Positions 24,784 to 34,331 of a DNA stretch of 64,000 bases are shown here, piece by piece. Source of the stretch: Paraflavitalea devenefica (lineage in GTDB: Bacteria > Bacteroidota > Bacteroidia > Chitinophagales > Chitinophagaceae). The stretch is from NCBI RefSeq assembly GCF_011759375.1, contig NZ_JAARML010000003.1, positions 846,985 to 910,984 of the forward strand. Direction: 5' to 3'. Each line of letters starts with the position of its first letter. Position 1 is the first letter of the stretch. Made by a program: the position numbers and the translations under genes. The notes below the pieces were generated by a model. It was not told the origin of the DNA and did no database searches. It was given only the letters and a program-made list of their open reading frames with translations.

Positions 24784-26166
24784 ATGAGCATGGAAGACAT
24801 CACGATACAGGACCAGTTTGAAGAGCTGATGCGCAGCGGTAATGAAATCTCCATCCGGGAGTTTCTGAACGACCAGAACATCAGTGATGTGGCGGAGCTC
24901 ATCAATGAATTGCCCGATTACGAGAGCCAGATCATCCAGCACATGAATATGCACCGGGCCGCCAGCGTATTCAAAATATTGGACCTCTCTACCCAGAAAG
25001 CCATTATCCAGGAATTACCTCCTTATAAAACGGCCGAACTGCTTAATGAGCTGCCTGCCGATGACCGTACCTCTTTCCTGGAAGAACTGCCTAGTGAGGT
25101 GGTAAAAGAACTGATCAGGCTGCTGGACCCCGAAGAACGCCGTGTTACCCTATCCCTGCTGGGCTATCCCGAAGGTAGCGTGGGCAGGCTGATGACGCCG
25201 GATTATATTGCCGTACAGGTCGACTGGACGGTACAGGAAGTACTGGAACATATCCGGGAAGTGGGTAAAGACAGTGAAACGATTGATGTGATCTATGTGG
25301 TGACGGATAAAGGCGAGTTTGTAGATGACATCCGGATCAGGGAGATATTACTGGCCAGTCCCGATAAACAGGTAGGGGAGCTGATCGATAACCGTTTTAT
25401 AGTACTCAATGTCAATGATGATCAGGAAGCTGCCAACCAGGTATTTAAAATGAATAACCGGGTGGCATTACCGGTAGTGGACGATAAAAATATCCTGCTG
25501 GGTATTGTGACCATTGACGATATCCTGTGGGTGGCCAGTGAAGAATTCAGTGAAGACATGCAGAAGATGGGGGGTACCGAAGCATTGGATGAACCCTACC
25601 TGGAGATGCCTATTATTAAACTCTTCAAAAAAAGGGTGGTATGGCTGGTGGTATTATTCCTCGGTGAAATGCTCACCGCTACTGCCATGGGGTATTTTGA
25701 AGACGAGATACAAAAAGCAGTGGTGCTGGCCTTATTTGTGCCACTCATCATATCCAGTGGTGGTAACAGTGGTTCGCAGGCTTCCACGCTGATCATACAG
25801 GCGATGGCGGTAGGGGAGATCACGATCGTAGACTGGTGGCGGGTACTGAGAAGGGAGATTATTTCCGGCCTGCTGCTGGGCGCAATGCTGGGATTGATCG
25901 GTTTTTTCCGGGTAGTATTCTGGAACGCTATTTTTCATACTTATGGCGACCATGGCATCATGGTGGCGTTTACAGTAGGCGCTTCCCTCATAGGTGTTGT
26001 GCTGTGGGGTACCGTATCAGGCTCTATGTTGCCCATCATATTAAAAAAATTAGGCGCCGACCCCGCCACTTCCTCTGCTCCTTTTGTAGCGACGCTGGTG
26101 GATGTAACTGGCCTTGTCATATATTTTTCTGCCGCCTATATCTTTTTACGCGGTATTTTGCTATGA
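24784..26166 (+). CDS. mgtE: Magnesium transporter MgtE
   Basis: MgtE is a homodimeric Mg2+ channel gated by cytosolic Mg2+. The ATG at 24784 lies right after the promoter box; the frame upstream is not conserved. The 460 residues contain an N-domain of superhelical repeats (~1-125, with INELPDYES, ELPPYKTAELLNELPADDRT), a CBS pair (~126-245, VGRLMTPDYIAVQVDWTVQE and NRVALPVVDDKNILLGIVTI), the plug helix, and five TM helices (~265-458). The pore signature SGGNSGSQ is present, as are PATSSAPFVATLVDV and the terminal hydrophobic helix. The stop is 1 bp before the next start, so the peptidase gene downstream is probably cotranscribed. Confidence 0.95.
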   Translation: MSMEDITIQDQFEELMRSGNEISIREFLNDQNISDVAELINELPDYESQIIQHMNMHRAASVFKILDLSTQKAIIQELPPYKTAELLNELPADDRTSFLEELPSEVVKELIRLLDPEERRVTLSLLGYPEGSVGRLMTPDYIAVQVDWTVQEVLEHIREVGKDSETIDVIYVVTDKGEFVDDIRIREILLASPDKQVGELIDNRFIVLNVNDDQEAANQVFKMNNRVALPVVDDKNILLGIVTIDDILWVASEEFSEDMQKMGGTEALDEPYLEMPIIKLFKKRVVWLVVLFLGEMLTATAMGYFEDEIQKAVVLALFVPLIISSGGNSGSQASTLIIQAMAVGEITIVDWWRVLRREIISGLLLGAMLGLIGFFRVVFWNAIFHTYGDHGIMVAFTVGASLIGVVLWGTVSGSMLPIILKKLGADPATSSAPFVATLVDVTGLVIYFSAAYIFLRGILL

Positions 26167-26167
26167 T

Positions 26168-28615
26168 ATGAGAAAGCTAATATTGCCCCTCCTGCTGCTG
26201 CTGGTAACAGCAGCTCAAAGTCAAACTACTACCACCACCTTAACTGTTGAAAAGATCATGCGCGATCCCCAATGGATAGGCGCTTCTCCTTCCGGGCCGG
26301 GATGGTCATCAGATAGTAAATACTTAACATTCAGTTGGAACCCGGAAAAGGCGACTGCTGATTCGGTCTATTACATTACGCCTTCTTCACTTACACCGCA
26401 GAAAACGACCTACGCCTTCCGGCAAAGCCTGCTGGAAGAAAGTGATATCCGCTACAATACCAATCGTAGCCGCTATGTATTTGCCCGCCAGGGGGATATT
26501 TACCTCGTAGAAGTGAAAACAGGACAGCAACGCGCCATTACGCAAACCGTCGAATACGAAAGCAGTCCGCTGTTCTCTTTCAATGAGGGCAAAGTGGTAT
26601 ACACCCGTGGACTGAACCTCTATGCCTGGGACATCACCACCGGCGTTACGGTACAGTTGACCAATTTCCAGTCGGGCCTGGCGGCTCCTGCAGCTCCGGT
26701 AAGCACCCCCGGTCCTCAACGTGGCGGTACACAACAGGGAGGTGGCGCCTCCCGCGGCAACAGGACTGCAACGGGCAATACACAGGAAAAATGGTTGCAG
26801 GAAGAGGCGTTGGAAAATTCGCAGGTATTACAAAGCCGTAAGGACAAGCGGGAACTGACCGATTCTATGCGCAAAGCATTGCCCAAAGAAAAAACCTTGC
26901 GCAGCATTTACATCGAAGACAAATCCCTCTTTGGCGCTGCCATCAGCGCAGATGGCCGGTTCATTGCCTGGCGGCTGATAAAAGTAGCCATGGGAGGCAA
27001 AGCTACCATCGTTCCCAACTATGTTACAGAAAGTGGCTTTACAGAAGATATCTCCGGCCGTACGAAAGTAGGCGCGCCGCAAAGTACCCAGGAATTTTTT
27101 GTATATGATACCAGGAAGGATACGGTATTCCTGGTGAAAACGGATTCTATACCCGGCATCAGGGACCTGCCCGATTATGTAAAGGATTACCCGGCAGTAT
27201 ATGCCGAAAAAAGCAAGAGCCCTCCTGTACGGGCGGTGAGCTTTCAGAATACTTCCTGGTCTCCGGCCGGTGATTATGCAGTGGTAGAGGTACGCTCGCA
27301 GGATAACAAAGACCGCTGGCTGATGTTGCTGGATGGCGCTACCGGCCGGCTTTCCCTGCTGGACCGTCAGCGGGACGAGGCCTGGATAGGCGGACCCGGT
27401 ACCAGTGGATTCGGCAGTTTCAACACCGGCTGGATAGATGCCAATACCTTCTGGTTCCAATCTGAAGCTACCGGCTACTCACACCTGTACACGATCAATG
27501 TGCACACCAAAGAAAAGAAGGCCCTCACCAGCGGTCAATATGAAGTACAACGCTCCACCCTTTCCAAAGACAAAAAATACTTTTACCTCACCACGAATGA
27601 AGTGCATCCCGGCGAGCAGCATTTTTACCGTTTGCCCGTAGGCGGCGGCAAAGCCGAACGCCTCACCACGATGACGGGGGCCAACCAGGTAAGCCTCTCC
27701 CCGGATGAAAAATGGCTGGCGATCCTTTATTCCTACAGCAATAAACCCTGGGAGCTTTACCTGCAGGAGAATAAACCCGGCGGTAAGCTACAGCAGGTGA
27801 CCAGCCAGGCGCAGTCGGCTGAGTTTAAAGCCTATGCCTGGAAAGATCCCGAAGTGGTAACCTTCCAGGCCAGGGATGGCGCTGAAGTATATGCCCGCCT
27901 GTACCGCCCTGCCCAGCCACACACTTCCAAACCTGCTGTCATATTTGTGCATGGGGCCGGTTACCTGCAGAATGCGCATAAATGGTGGAGCAGCTACTTC
28001 CGGGAATACATGTTCCACAACCTGCTGGCCGACCAGGGATATACTGTACTGGATATTGATTACCGGGGCAGTGCCGGTTATGGCCGCGACTGGCGTACGG
28101 GTATTTATCGTCACATGGGCGGTAAAGACCTCAGCGACCAGGTGGATGGTGCTAAATACCTGGTGGAAAAGCTGGGTGTGAACCCTAAAAACATCGGGCT
28201 GTATGGTGGCTCCTATGGTGGGTTCATCACTTTAATGGCCATGTTCAACGAACCAGAGGTGTTTGCTGCCGGCGGAGCCTTGCGTTCTGTGACCGATTGG
28301 GCGCATTATAACCATGGCTATACCTCCAATATTCTCAATGAACCTTTCAATGACAGCATAGCCTACCAGCGCAGTTCGCCCATCAACTTTGCCGCCGGCC
28401 TGAAAGGACATTTATTGATGTGCCATGGTATGGTGGATGTGAATGTGCATTTCCAGGATATTGTACGCATTACCCAAAAGCTGATCGAGCTGGGTAAGGA
28501 CAATTGGGAACTGGCCGTATACCCTGTGGAAGACCACGGTTTTGTGGAACCCAGTAGCTGGACGGATGAATACAAACGCATATTCAAATTATTTGAAACA
28601 CACCTGAAGAAGTAG
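26168..28615 (+). CDS. Exported S9 family serine peptidase (DPP IV / prolyl oligopeptidase type)
   Basis: The ATG at 26168, one base after the mgtE stop, opens a signal peptide (residues 1-18, AQSQ); 815 residues follow. The N-terminal two thirds form a WD/propeller-like domain (VYTRGLNLYAWDI, DGRFIAWRLIKVAM, VSLSPDEKWLAILYS). The C-terminal ~200 residues are the alpha/beta hydrolase: FVHGAGYLQN, DIDYRGSAGYGRDWR, nucleophile GGSYGG (S682), Asp in GMVDVNVHF (D757) and His in EDHGF (H790). These enzymes cleave short peptides in the periplasm. A low-complexity Gly/Gln/Arg-rich stretch (~178-200) sits in the propeller. A strong terminator follows. Confidence 0.92.
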   Translation: MRKLILPLLLLLVTAAQSQTTTTTLTVEKIMRDPQWIGASPSGPGWSSDSKYLTFSWNPEKATADSVYYITPSSLTPQKTTYAFRQSLLEESDIRYNTNRSRYVFARQGDIYLVEVKTGQQRAITQTVEYESSPLFSFNEGKVVYTRGLNLYAWDITTGVTVQLTNFQSGLAAPAAPVSTPGPQRGGTQQGGGASRGNRTATGNTQEKWLQEEALENSQVLQSRKDKRELTDSMRKALPKEKTLRSIYIEDKSLFGAAISADGRFIAWRLIKVAMGGKATIVPNYVTESGFTEDISGRTKVGAPQSTQEFFVYDTRKDTVFLVKTDSIPGIRDLPDYVKDYPAVYAEKSKSPPVRAVSFQNTSWSPAGDYAVVEVRSQDNKDRWLMLLDGATGRLSLLDRQRDEAWIGGPGTSGFGSFNTGWIDANTFWFQSEATGYSHLYTINVHTKEKKALTSGQYEVQRSTLSKDKKYFYLTTNEVHPGEQHFYRLPVGGGKAERLTTMTGANQVSLSPDEKWLAILYSYSNKPWELYLQENKPGGKLQQVTSQAQSAEFKAYAWKDPEVVTFQARDGAEVYARLYRPAQPHTSKPAVIFVHGAGYLQNAHKWWSSYFREYMFHNLLADQGYTVLDIDYRGSAGYGRDWRTGIYRHMGGKDLSDQVDGAKYLVEKLGVNPKNIGLYGGSYGGFITLMAMFNEPEVFAAGGALRSVTDWAHYNHGYTSNILNEPFNDSIAYQRSSPINFAAGLKGHLLMCHGMVDVNVHFQDIVRITQKLIELGKDNWELAVYPVEDHGFVEPSSWTDEYKRIFKLFETHLKK

Positions 28616-28619
28616 CTTA

Positions 28620-28655
28620 AATAGCTTCGAGCTTTGAGCTTCGAGCTGCGAGCAG
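28620..28655. repeat. Tandem GAGCTTCGAGCT-type repeat
   Basis: ATAGCTTCGAGCTTTGAGCT continues as TCGAGCTGCGAGC. A related run in the complementary sense (GGCTCGCAGCTCATAGCTCG, then CGGCTCGCAGCC) lies at 28742-28772. Together they make a degenerate inverted pair around the terminator. Confidence 0.6.
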
Positions 28656-28665
28656 TGAAAAATAA

Positions 28666-28710
28666 GGGTGGATTGTCCTGTATAGTTGGGACGATCCACC
28701 CATTTTGTTT
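28666..28710 (+). terminator. Rho-independent terminator after the S9 peptidase
   Basis: GGGTGGATTGTCC (28666-28678) pairs with GGACGATCCACCC (28689-28701), with one G-T pair, around a 10-base loop. ATTTTGTTTATT follows. Confidence 0.82.
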
Positions 28711-28973
28711 ATTGTAAACCTTGCATTGCTGTCGAAGCAAACGGCTCGCAGCTCATAGCTCGCGGCTCGCAGCCTGCCTTTTTCTGCCTGCTATAACGGT
28801 TTATTATTAATGGATATTAATGGTGGCTGGCATAATCTTGCATAATCGGCATAATTTTCAATAAATTGCGCAAACGTTTGCTGAGATTCGGAGAACTCAG
28901 GGTGTTACCATTTGTGCAACAACACTGAACAAAAGAACCCGGAACGCGAAACTTCAAACTCGAAACATATTAT
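28711..28973. promoter_or_regulatory. glmS upstream region
   Basis: No gene is seen. Besides the GCTCGCAGC run (28742-28772), there is a threefold CATAAT repeat (~28829-28855) and a perfect 12-base palindrome GCAAACGTTTGC at 28870-28881, the shape of a LacI-family operator. TTACCATTTG at ~28908-28917 resembles a TAnnTTTG box with one extra base. No glmS ribozyme-like structure was recognised, and none is expected in this phylum. Confidence 0.4.
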
Positions 28974-30809
28974 ATGTGTGGAATTGTAGCCTATATCGGT
29001 CCTAAAGAAGCATATCCTGTTATATTGAAAGGCTTGAAACGATTGGAATACCGGGGATATGACAGCGCCGGCGTGGCCGTATTGAATCAAGGACTCAAAG
29101 TATACAAAAAGAAAGGTAAAGTAGCTGATCTGGAAGAAAGCCTTATGGGAAAAGACCTGCATGCCAATGCAGGCATTGGTCACACGCGTTGGGCCACCCA
29201 TGGTGAACCCAGCGACCGCAATGCCCACCCGCATATTTCAGCCAACGGCAAGATGGCCATGATACACAATGGCATCATTGAAAACTATGCCCAGCTCAAA
29301 GGTGAGCTGCAGAAAAAAGGCTACACGTTTACCAGCGATACCGATACAGAAGTACTGCTCAAGTTTATTGAAGATATCCAGCTTAACAATGACTGCGGCC
29401 TGGAAGAGGCTGTGCGCATTGCCCTGAAACGGGTAACAGGCGCTTATGTAATTGTACTGATCGACCAGGACCATCCCGATACATTGATCGCTGCCCGGAA
29501 GGGGAGCCCGTTGGTAATAGGTATTGGCAAAGGGGAGCACTTCCTTGCTTCCGATGCTTCCCCCATCATTGAGTACACCAAAGAAGTGGTATACATTAAT
29601 GACTATGAACTGGCCATTATCCGTCCGGATGAGCTTATTCTCAAAAACCTCGGTAATGAAAAGGTCACGCCTTTTGTAACGAAGCTGGACATGGAGCTGG
29701 CCGCTATTGAAAAAAGCGGTTATGATCATTTCATGCTCAAGGAAATATTTGAACAGCCACATACCATCTTTGATTGTCTGCGTGGCCGCCTCGATGCTGC
29801 TGCCGGTACTATTACCATGGCAGGGGTACAGAACAATATTGAACAGTTGAAAAATGCTTCCCGCATCATCATTGTGGCCTGTGGCACCAGTTGGCATGCC
29901 GGGTTGATCGCTGAATACATTATTGAAGAAGTATGCCGCATACCGGTAGAAGTAGAGTATGCTTCTGAATTCCGGTACCGCAATCCTGTTGTCCATAAAG
30001 GCGATGTGATCATTGCTGTATCACAGAGCGGGGAAACGGCCGATACCCTGGTGGCCATCGAAAAGGCCAAAGAGCAGGGCGCTATGATCTTTGGAGTGGT
30101 CAATGTGGTGGGCTCTTCCATAGCCCGTATATCCCATGCAGGCGCTTATACGCACGCCGGTCCCGAAATTGGCGTGGCCAGCACCAAAGCATTTACGGCC
30201 CAACTGGCAGTGCTCACGATGATCGCTTTGAAGATAGCGCAGGAAAAAGGTACGATAGACAACAAGCGTTTTATGCACCTCCTGAATGAGCTGCATGAGA
30301 TACCGGAAAAAGTGCCTGCAGCGCTTAAAGACAGCGAGGCCATCCGTAAGCTGGCTATAAAATACAAGGATGCCAAAGATTTCCTGTACCTCGGCCGCGG
30401 ATACAACTTCCCCGTAGCGCTCGAAGGAGCCCTGAAACTAAAAGAGATCTCTTACATACATGCAGAAGGTTATCCTGCCGCTGAAATGAAACACGGTCCC
30501 ATTGCCCTGGTAGATGAAACCCTGCCTGTGGTGTTTGTAGCGACCAAAGATTCCTACCACGAAAAGATCGTCAGCAATATCCAGGAGATCAAGGCCCGCA
30601 AAGGAAAGGTTATTGCCGTTATTACAGAGGGAGACGATACCATCACCAAAATGGCCGATGATGTGATCATCGTACCTGCTGCTGATGAGCTGGTAGCGCC
30701 TATGCTGAGTGTAATACCCCTGCAGCTACTGGCTTATTATATCGGCGTAGCCAAAGAACTGGATGTAGATAAGCCGAGAAATCTTGCCAAGAGTGTAACT
30801 GTCGAATAG
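28974..30809 (+). CDS. glmS: Glutamine--fructose-6-phosphate aminotransferase (isomerizing)
   Basis: GlmS makes glucosamine-6-phosphate, the entry step to UDP-GlcNAc for peptidoglycan and lipopolysaccharide. The 611 residues start with MCGIVAYIG, so Cys2 is the N-terminal nucleophile of the glutaminase domain (RLEYRGYDSAG, GHTRWATHGEPSDRNAHPH). Two SIS domains follow: IVACGTSWHAGLI, AVSQSGETADTLVAI, GVASTKAFTAQ, then FLYLGRGYNFPVALEGALK and EGYPAAEMKHGPIALVD. The C terminus ends KPRNLAKSVTVE, the invariant GlmS tail. The DUF4954 gene follows after 25 bp. Confidence 0.97.
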   Translation: MCGIVAYIGPKEAYPVILKGLKRLEYRGYDSAGVAVLNQGLKVYKKKGKVADLEESLMGKDLHANAGIGHTRWATHGEPSDRNAHPHISANGKMAMIHNGIIENYAQLKGELQKKGYTFTSDTDTEVLLKFIEDIQLNNDCGLEEAVRIALKRVTGAYVIVLIDQDHPDTLIAARKGSPLVIGIGKGEHFLASDASPIIEYTKEVVYINDYELAIIRPDELILKNLGNEKVTPFVTKLDMELAAIEKSGYDHFMLKEIFEQPHTIFDCLRGRLDAAAGTITMAGVQNNIEQLKNASRIIIVACGTSWHAGLIAEYIIEEVCRIPVEVEYASEFRYRNPVVHKGDVIIAVSQSGETADTLVAIEKAKEQGAMIFGVVNVVGSSIARISHAGAYTHAGPEIGVASTKAFTAQLAVLTMIALKIAQEKGTIDNKRFMHLLNELHEIPEKVPAALKDSEAIRKLAIKYKDAKDFLYLGRGYNFPVALEGALKLKEISYIHAEGYPAAEMKHGPIALVDETLPVVFVATKDSYHEKIVSNIQEIKARKGKVIAVITEGDDTITKMADDVIIVPAADELVAPMLSVIPLQLLAYYIGVAKELDVDKPRNLAKSVTVE

Positions 30810-30834
30810 TTGCCAGTAACCAGAAACCTGTGTT

Positions 30835-33075
30835 ATGAATATCATCAAAAAAAGCCCGCTCCATACACTGGGATACCACTTCATTCCCGCAGAATACGTT
30901 CCTAAGGGAAAGGATGAATATTACCTGCGCAACCAGCAAAATGAGAGCAATATTCGTTACCGCCAGCTCACCGCTTATGAAATAGAAATGCTGGTGCGCA
31001 ACCGCAATACTTCCGACAACTGGAACAATATCCTGGTATCTGATGCCTTCAATCCCGAACTGGTACAGAACTGTAAGTTCTTTGGCCTGGTACGCATTGG
31101 CAAGCTGGAGCCTTATTACCTGGAATTCCATAACCTCCGCAGGCCGGTAGGACTGTACAACAGCACGATCATCAGTTGTGATTTTGGTGATAATGTAGTG
31201 GTAGATAATGTCAACTTTTTATCGCACTACATCACCGGCAATGAAGTGATACTGGTGAATGTGAACGAAATTGATGCTACCGACCATGCTAAATTTGGCA
31301 GTGGTATCCTCAAAGAAGGAGAACCAGAAAGCATACGCATCTGGCTGGAAGTGTGCAATGAGAATGGTGGCCGGCGCATTATGCCTTTTGATGGTATGTT
31401 GCCTGGCGATGCCTGGCTATGGACGCAATTCCGGGATGATGAAATATTACAGAATAAGCTAAAACAGTTCACACAGCAAAAGTTCGATACCCGCCGTGGT
31501 TACTACGGCACTATTGGCGACCGTACGGTGATCAAGAACTGCCGCATTGTAAAAGATGTGAAGGTGGGTACGGATGCCTATATCAAAGGCGCCAACAAGA
31601 TCAAGAATGTGACCATCAACTCCTCGGCGGAAGCGCCCTCCCAGGTAGGCGAGGGATGTGAGCTGGTGAATGGCATCATCGATTACGGATGCCGCCTGTT
31701 CTATGGCGTAAAAGCCGTCCGTTTCTTCCTGGCTTCGAATTCCCAATTAAAATATGGCGCCCGGTTGATCAATTCCTATTTGGGCGATAACTCAACGATT
31801 TCCTGTTGTGAGGTATTGAATTCGCTCATCTTTCCGGCACATGAGCAACACCATAATAACTCCTTCCTGTGTGCTGCCCTGGTACAGGGACAGAGCAATA
31901 TGGCGGCAGGCGCTACCATTGGCTCCAACCACAACTCGCGCAGTCCGGACGGAGAACTGGTTGCCGGCCGTGGTTTCTGGCCGGGCCTGTGTGTAAGTAT
32001 TAAACACAATTCACGCTTTGCTACTTTTACCATCCTGGCCAAAGGCGATTTCCCGGCCGAGCTGGATATACCGGTGCCTTTTTCACTGGTTAGTAATGAT
32101 GTTACCAATAACAGGCTGGTGGTAATGCCTGCCTATTGGTTCCTCTATAATATGTATGCCCTTGCCCGCAACTCCTGGAAGTATGTGGACCGTGATAAGC
32201 GCATCAATAAAACCCAACCTATTGAGTTCAATTTCCTGGCGCCTGATTCTGTGAATGAGATCGTACAGTCCCTCTCTTTATTGCAGCTTTACACCGGTAA
32301 AGCGTGGCTCAGGAAAGAAGGCAATCATAAAAAACTTACCGCAGAAGAAATCATTGCCATCGGTAAAAAGCTGCTGGACAATAATGATCCTGTAGTCAAT
32401 CAACTGGAAATACTGGCAGAGGGATTTGAAAATACTACAAGGCCGGCAGTGCTGATCAAAGTACCTGCCGCTTACCGTATTTTCAGGGAGCTGGTAACAT
32501 ATTATGCGGTACAGCAGGTGCTGGAATATACCCGCGCTCATGGTATTAAATCCTGGGAGCAGCTACAGGAAATCATTCCTGCCAAACCAGTCATTTCCCA
32601 ATGGGTGAATGCCGGCGGCCAGCTTATATTGCGCACAGCTATTGACAAGCTCATTAAGCAGGTGCATGCCGGGCGCGTGAAGAGCTGGAATGATATCCAT
32701 ACTTTTTACCAGCAACAGGCAGCAAGCTACGGCCAGGAAAAGCTGTTGCATGCCTTTGCGGCTTTGAAAGAGGTGCATGGCATTCAGGGAAAGAAAGTGG
32801 CTCCTGCTGTTATTAAAGCGCTGCTGGAGCAAAGCATCGCTACCAAAGAATGGATGGCAAAGGGCATCTATGATTCCCGGGCCAAAGACTACCGTAATCC
32901 CTTCCGCAAAATGGTGTATGAAAGCCAGCAAGCAATGGATAAAGTGGTCGGCAAATTGACTGATAATACCTTCATCAAACAGGAGCAGGCTGCCTTGGAG
33001 AGCTATAAAAAAACAGTTCAGCAGCTCATCAAAAAATGGCAATTAGGTAAAGAAGCGCTAAAGGCTAAAAGCTAA
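30835..33075 (+). CDS. DUF4954 family protein, predicted left-handed beta-helix
   Basis: 746 residues without signal peptide. The N-terminal two thirds contain hexapeptide-like turns of the acyl/sugar-nucleotidyltransferase beta-helix type: NSTIISCDFGDNVVVDNVNF, GTIGDRTVIKNCRIVKDVKV, YGARLINSYLGDNSTISCCE, plus the highly conserved AGATIGSNHNSRSPDGELVA. Residues ~480-740 are helical. The family is typical of Bacteroidota and has no proven activity. Location 25 bp after glmS suggests a role in amino-sugar metabolism (inference). The last codons (AAA AGC TAA) fall inside a GCTAAC-type intergenic repeat, so the repeat provides the stop. Confidence 0.85.
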   Translation: MNIIKKSPLHTLGYHFIPAEYVPKGKDEYYLRNQQNESNIRYRQLTAYEIEMLVRNRNTSDNWNNILVSDAFNPELVQNCKFFGLVRIGKLEPYYLEFHNLRRPVGLYNSTIISCDFGDNVVVDNVNFLSHYITGNEVILVNVNEIDATDHAKFGSGILKEGEPESIRIWLEVCNENGGRRIMPFDGMLPGDAWLWTQFRDDEILQNKLKQFTQQKFDTRRGYYGTIGDRTVIKNCRIVKDVKVGTDAYIKGANKIKNVTINSSAEAPSQVGEGCELVNGIIDYGCRLFYGVKAVRFFLASNSQLKYGARLINSYLGDNSTISCCEVLNSLIFPAHEQHHNNSFLCAALVQGQSNMAAGATIGSNHNSRSPDGELVAGRGFWPGLCVSIKHNSRFATFTILAKGDFPAELDIPVPFSLVSNDVTNNRLVVMPAYWFLYNMYALARNSWKYVDRDKRINKTQPIEFNFLAPDSVNEIVQSLSLLQLYTGKAWLRKEGNHKKLTAEEIIAIGKKLLDNNDPVVNQLEILAEGFENTTRPAVLIKVPAAYRIFRELVTYYAVQQVLEYTRAHGIKSWEQLQEIIPAKPVISQWVNAGGQLILRTAIDKLIKQVHAGRVKSWNDIHTFYQQQAASYGQEKLLHAFAALKEVHGIQGKKVAPAVIKALLEQSIATKEWMAKGIYDSRAKDYRNPFRKMVYESQQAMDKVVGKLTDNTFIKQEQAALESYKKTVQQLIKKWQLGKEALKAKS

Positions 33076-33090
33076 CAGCTAACACCTGTT

Positions 33091-34326
33091 TTATAACTTC
33101 CCTTCAAACTGTGCTGTCAGTTCATCCACTGCATCCGTTGCTCCATAGAACGACGCCAGCCTTCTGATCACGCCTTCTACCAATGCATCGGGGCAGGAAG
33201 CGCCACTGGTAATCAGCATGCGTACCGGCTGTTGGTTAGGCAGGTAATTGGCGGATAATATTTCCTGCTTCGTATGATAGTTATAATGCAGGATACTGCT
33301 GTTGGAGATCAGCTTCTCTTCTGAATTAATAAAATAAGTGGGCAGTTTTTCTTCGCATAGCTCCACCAGGTGGGTAGTATTGGAAGAGTTATACCCTCCC
33401 ACTACGATGGCCAGGTCGGCCGGGGTATTGAGCATATGCGTAATGGCCGTTTGGTTATCATTCGTGGCATAGCACAAAGTGTCCCGGGTATCAGCAAAGC
33501 GTTCCCCGATAGTAACATCTGTCAGCGCGTAATGCTGGCGCATGGTTTGTTTCAGGTAATCGGCAATCGCCTGTGTATCGGTAGCCAGTTGGGTCGTTTG
33601 GTTCACTACACCGATGCGCTGCAGGTCTTTGGCGGCATCAAAGCCCGGTGAATACCTGCCGGCGAAGGCAGTATAAAAATGGGCCGGGTCCTGCTCGCCG
33701 GTAATGTATTGCGCCAGCAGTATCGTCTCCTTCATATCATTCACGATTACTGAAGGCGCATTCTCTGCAGCATGGGAAAAAGTAGCCCTCGTTTCCTCAT
33801 GTTTGGGTTTGCCATGGATAACGATCGTATATCCTTTCTTAGCGATCTGCTCACTGCGGTTCCATACCTTCTCCACGAAGGGACAGGTAGTATTGTATTT
33901 CTCAGTGGGGATACCAAAACTGTTGAGCTTTTCTTCTATTTCCAGTGTAGTGCCAAAAGCGGGAATGATCACCACATCATCGGGATTCAATTCTTCAAAG
34001 GGAATCAGTTGCTGACCATACGTATCCTGTAAAAAGCGCACGCCTCTTTGTTGCAGGTCGGCATTTACCTGAGGGTTGTGGATCATTTCACTCAACAGGA
34101 AAATGCGTTTGCCGGGATTCTCTTCAATCGTGCGGAAAGAGATCTCAATCGCATTCTCTACCCCATAGCAAAAACCAAAATGGCGCGCCAGGTAAATATG
34201 CAGGGGGCCCAGGTTCAGCAGGGTAGGGGTAAAATCTTTCTTCATCTTATCTTCCGCCTTCCGTTGGGCCTTAATGGCATGAAGAAGCGGGCTGCGGTAG
34301 ATGATGGGAACGTTGAATGTTTTCAT
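33091..34326 (-). CDS. ispH: 4-hydroxy-3-methylbut-2-enyl diphosphate reductase
   Basis: IspH is the last enzyme of the MEP isoprenoid pathway and holds a [4Fe-4S] cluster. The three cluster cysteines are present: GFCYGV (C53), TTCPFV (C148) and SGASCPD (C378). Other marks are LSEMIHNPQVN, KKGYTIVIHGKPKHEE, NQTTQLA and DTLCYATNDNQTA, with the catalytic Glu region VGGYNSSNTTHLVE. At 411 residues it is longer than the ~310-320 of proteobacterial enzymes; extra sequence lies at the N terminus and in the middle, as in other Bacteroidota. A TACCTTTG box ends 5 bases before the ATG (34339-34332). Confidence 0.96.
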   Translation of the reverse strand: MKTFNVPIIYRSPLLHAIKAQRKAEDKMKKDFTPTLLNLGPLHIYLARHFGFCYGVENAIEISFRTIEENPGKRIFLLSEMIHNPQVNADLQQRGVRFLQDTYGQQLIPFEELNPDDVVIIPAFGTTLEIEEKLNSFGIPTEKYNTTCPFVEKVWNRSEQIAKKGYTIVIHGKPKHEETRATFSHAAENAPSVIVNDMKETILLAQYITGEQDPAHFYTAFAGRYSPGFDAAKDLQRIGVVNQTTQLATDTQAIADYLKQTMRQHYALTDVTIGERFADTRDTLCYATNDNQTAITHMLNTPADLAIVVGGYNSSNTTHLVELCEEKLPTYFINSEEKLISNSSILHYNYHTKQEILSANYLPNQQPVRMLITSGASCPDALVEGVIRRLASFYGATDAVDELTAQFEGKL

Positions 34327-34331
34327 CTCCG

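Noticed and set aside
28711..28973. glmS ribozyme upstream of glmS
   Set aside because: No pseudoknot core recognised; the class is known from Firmicutes and relatives, not from Bacteroidota.
29238..29996. Open frame antisense to glmS (252 codons)
   Set aside because: Shadow of a conserved gene; no family resemblance.
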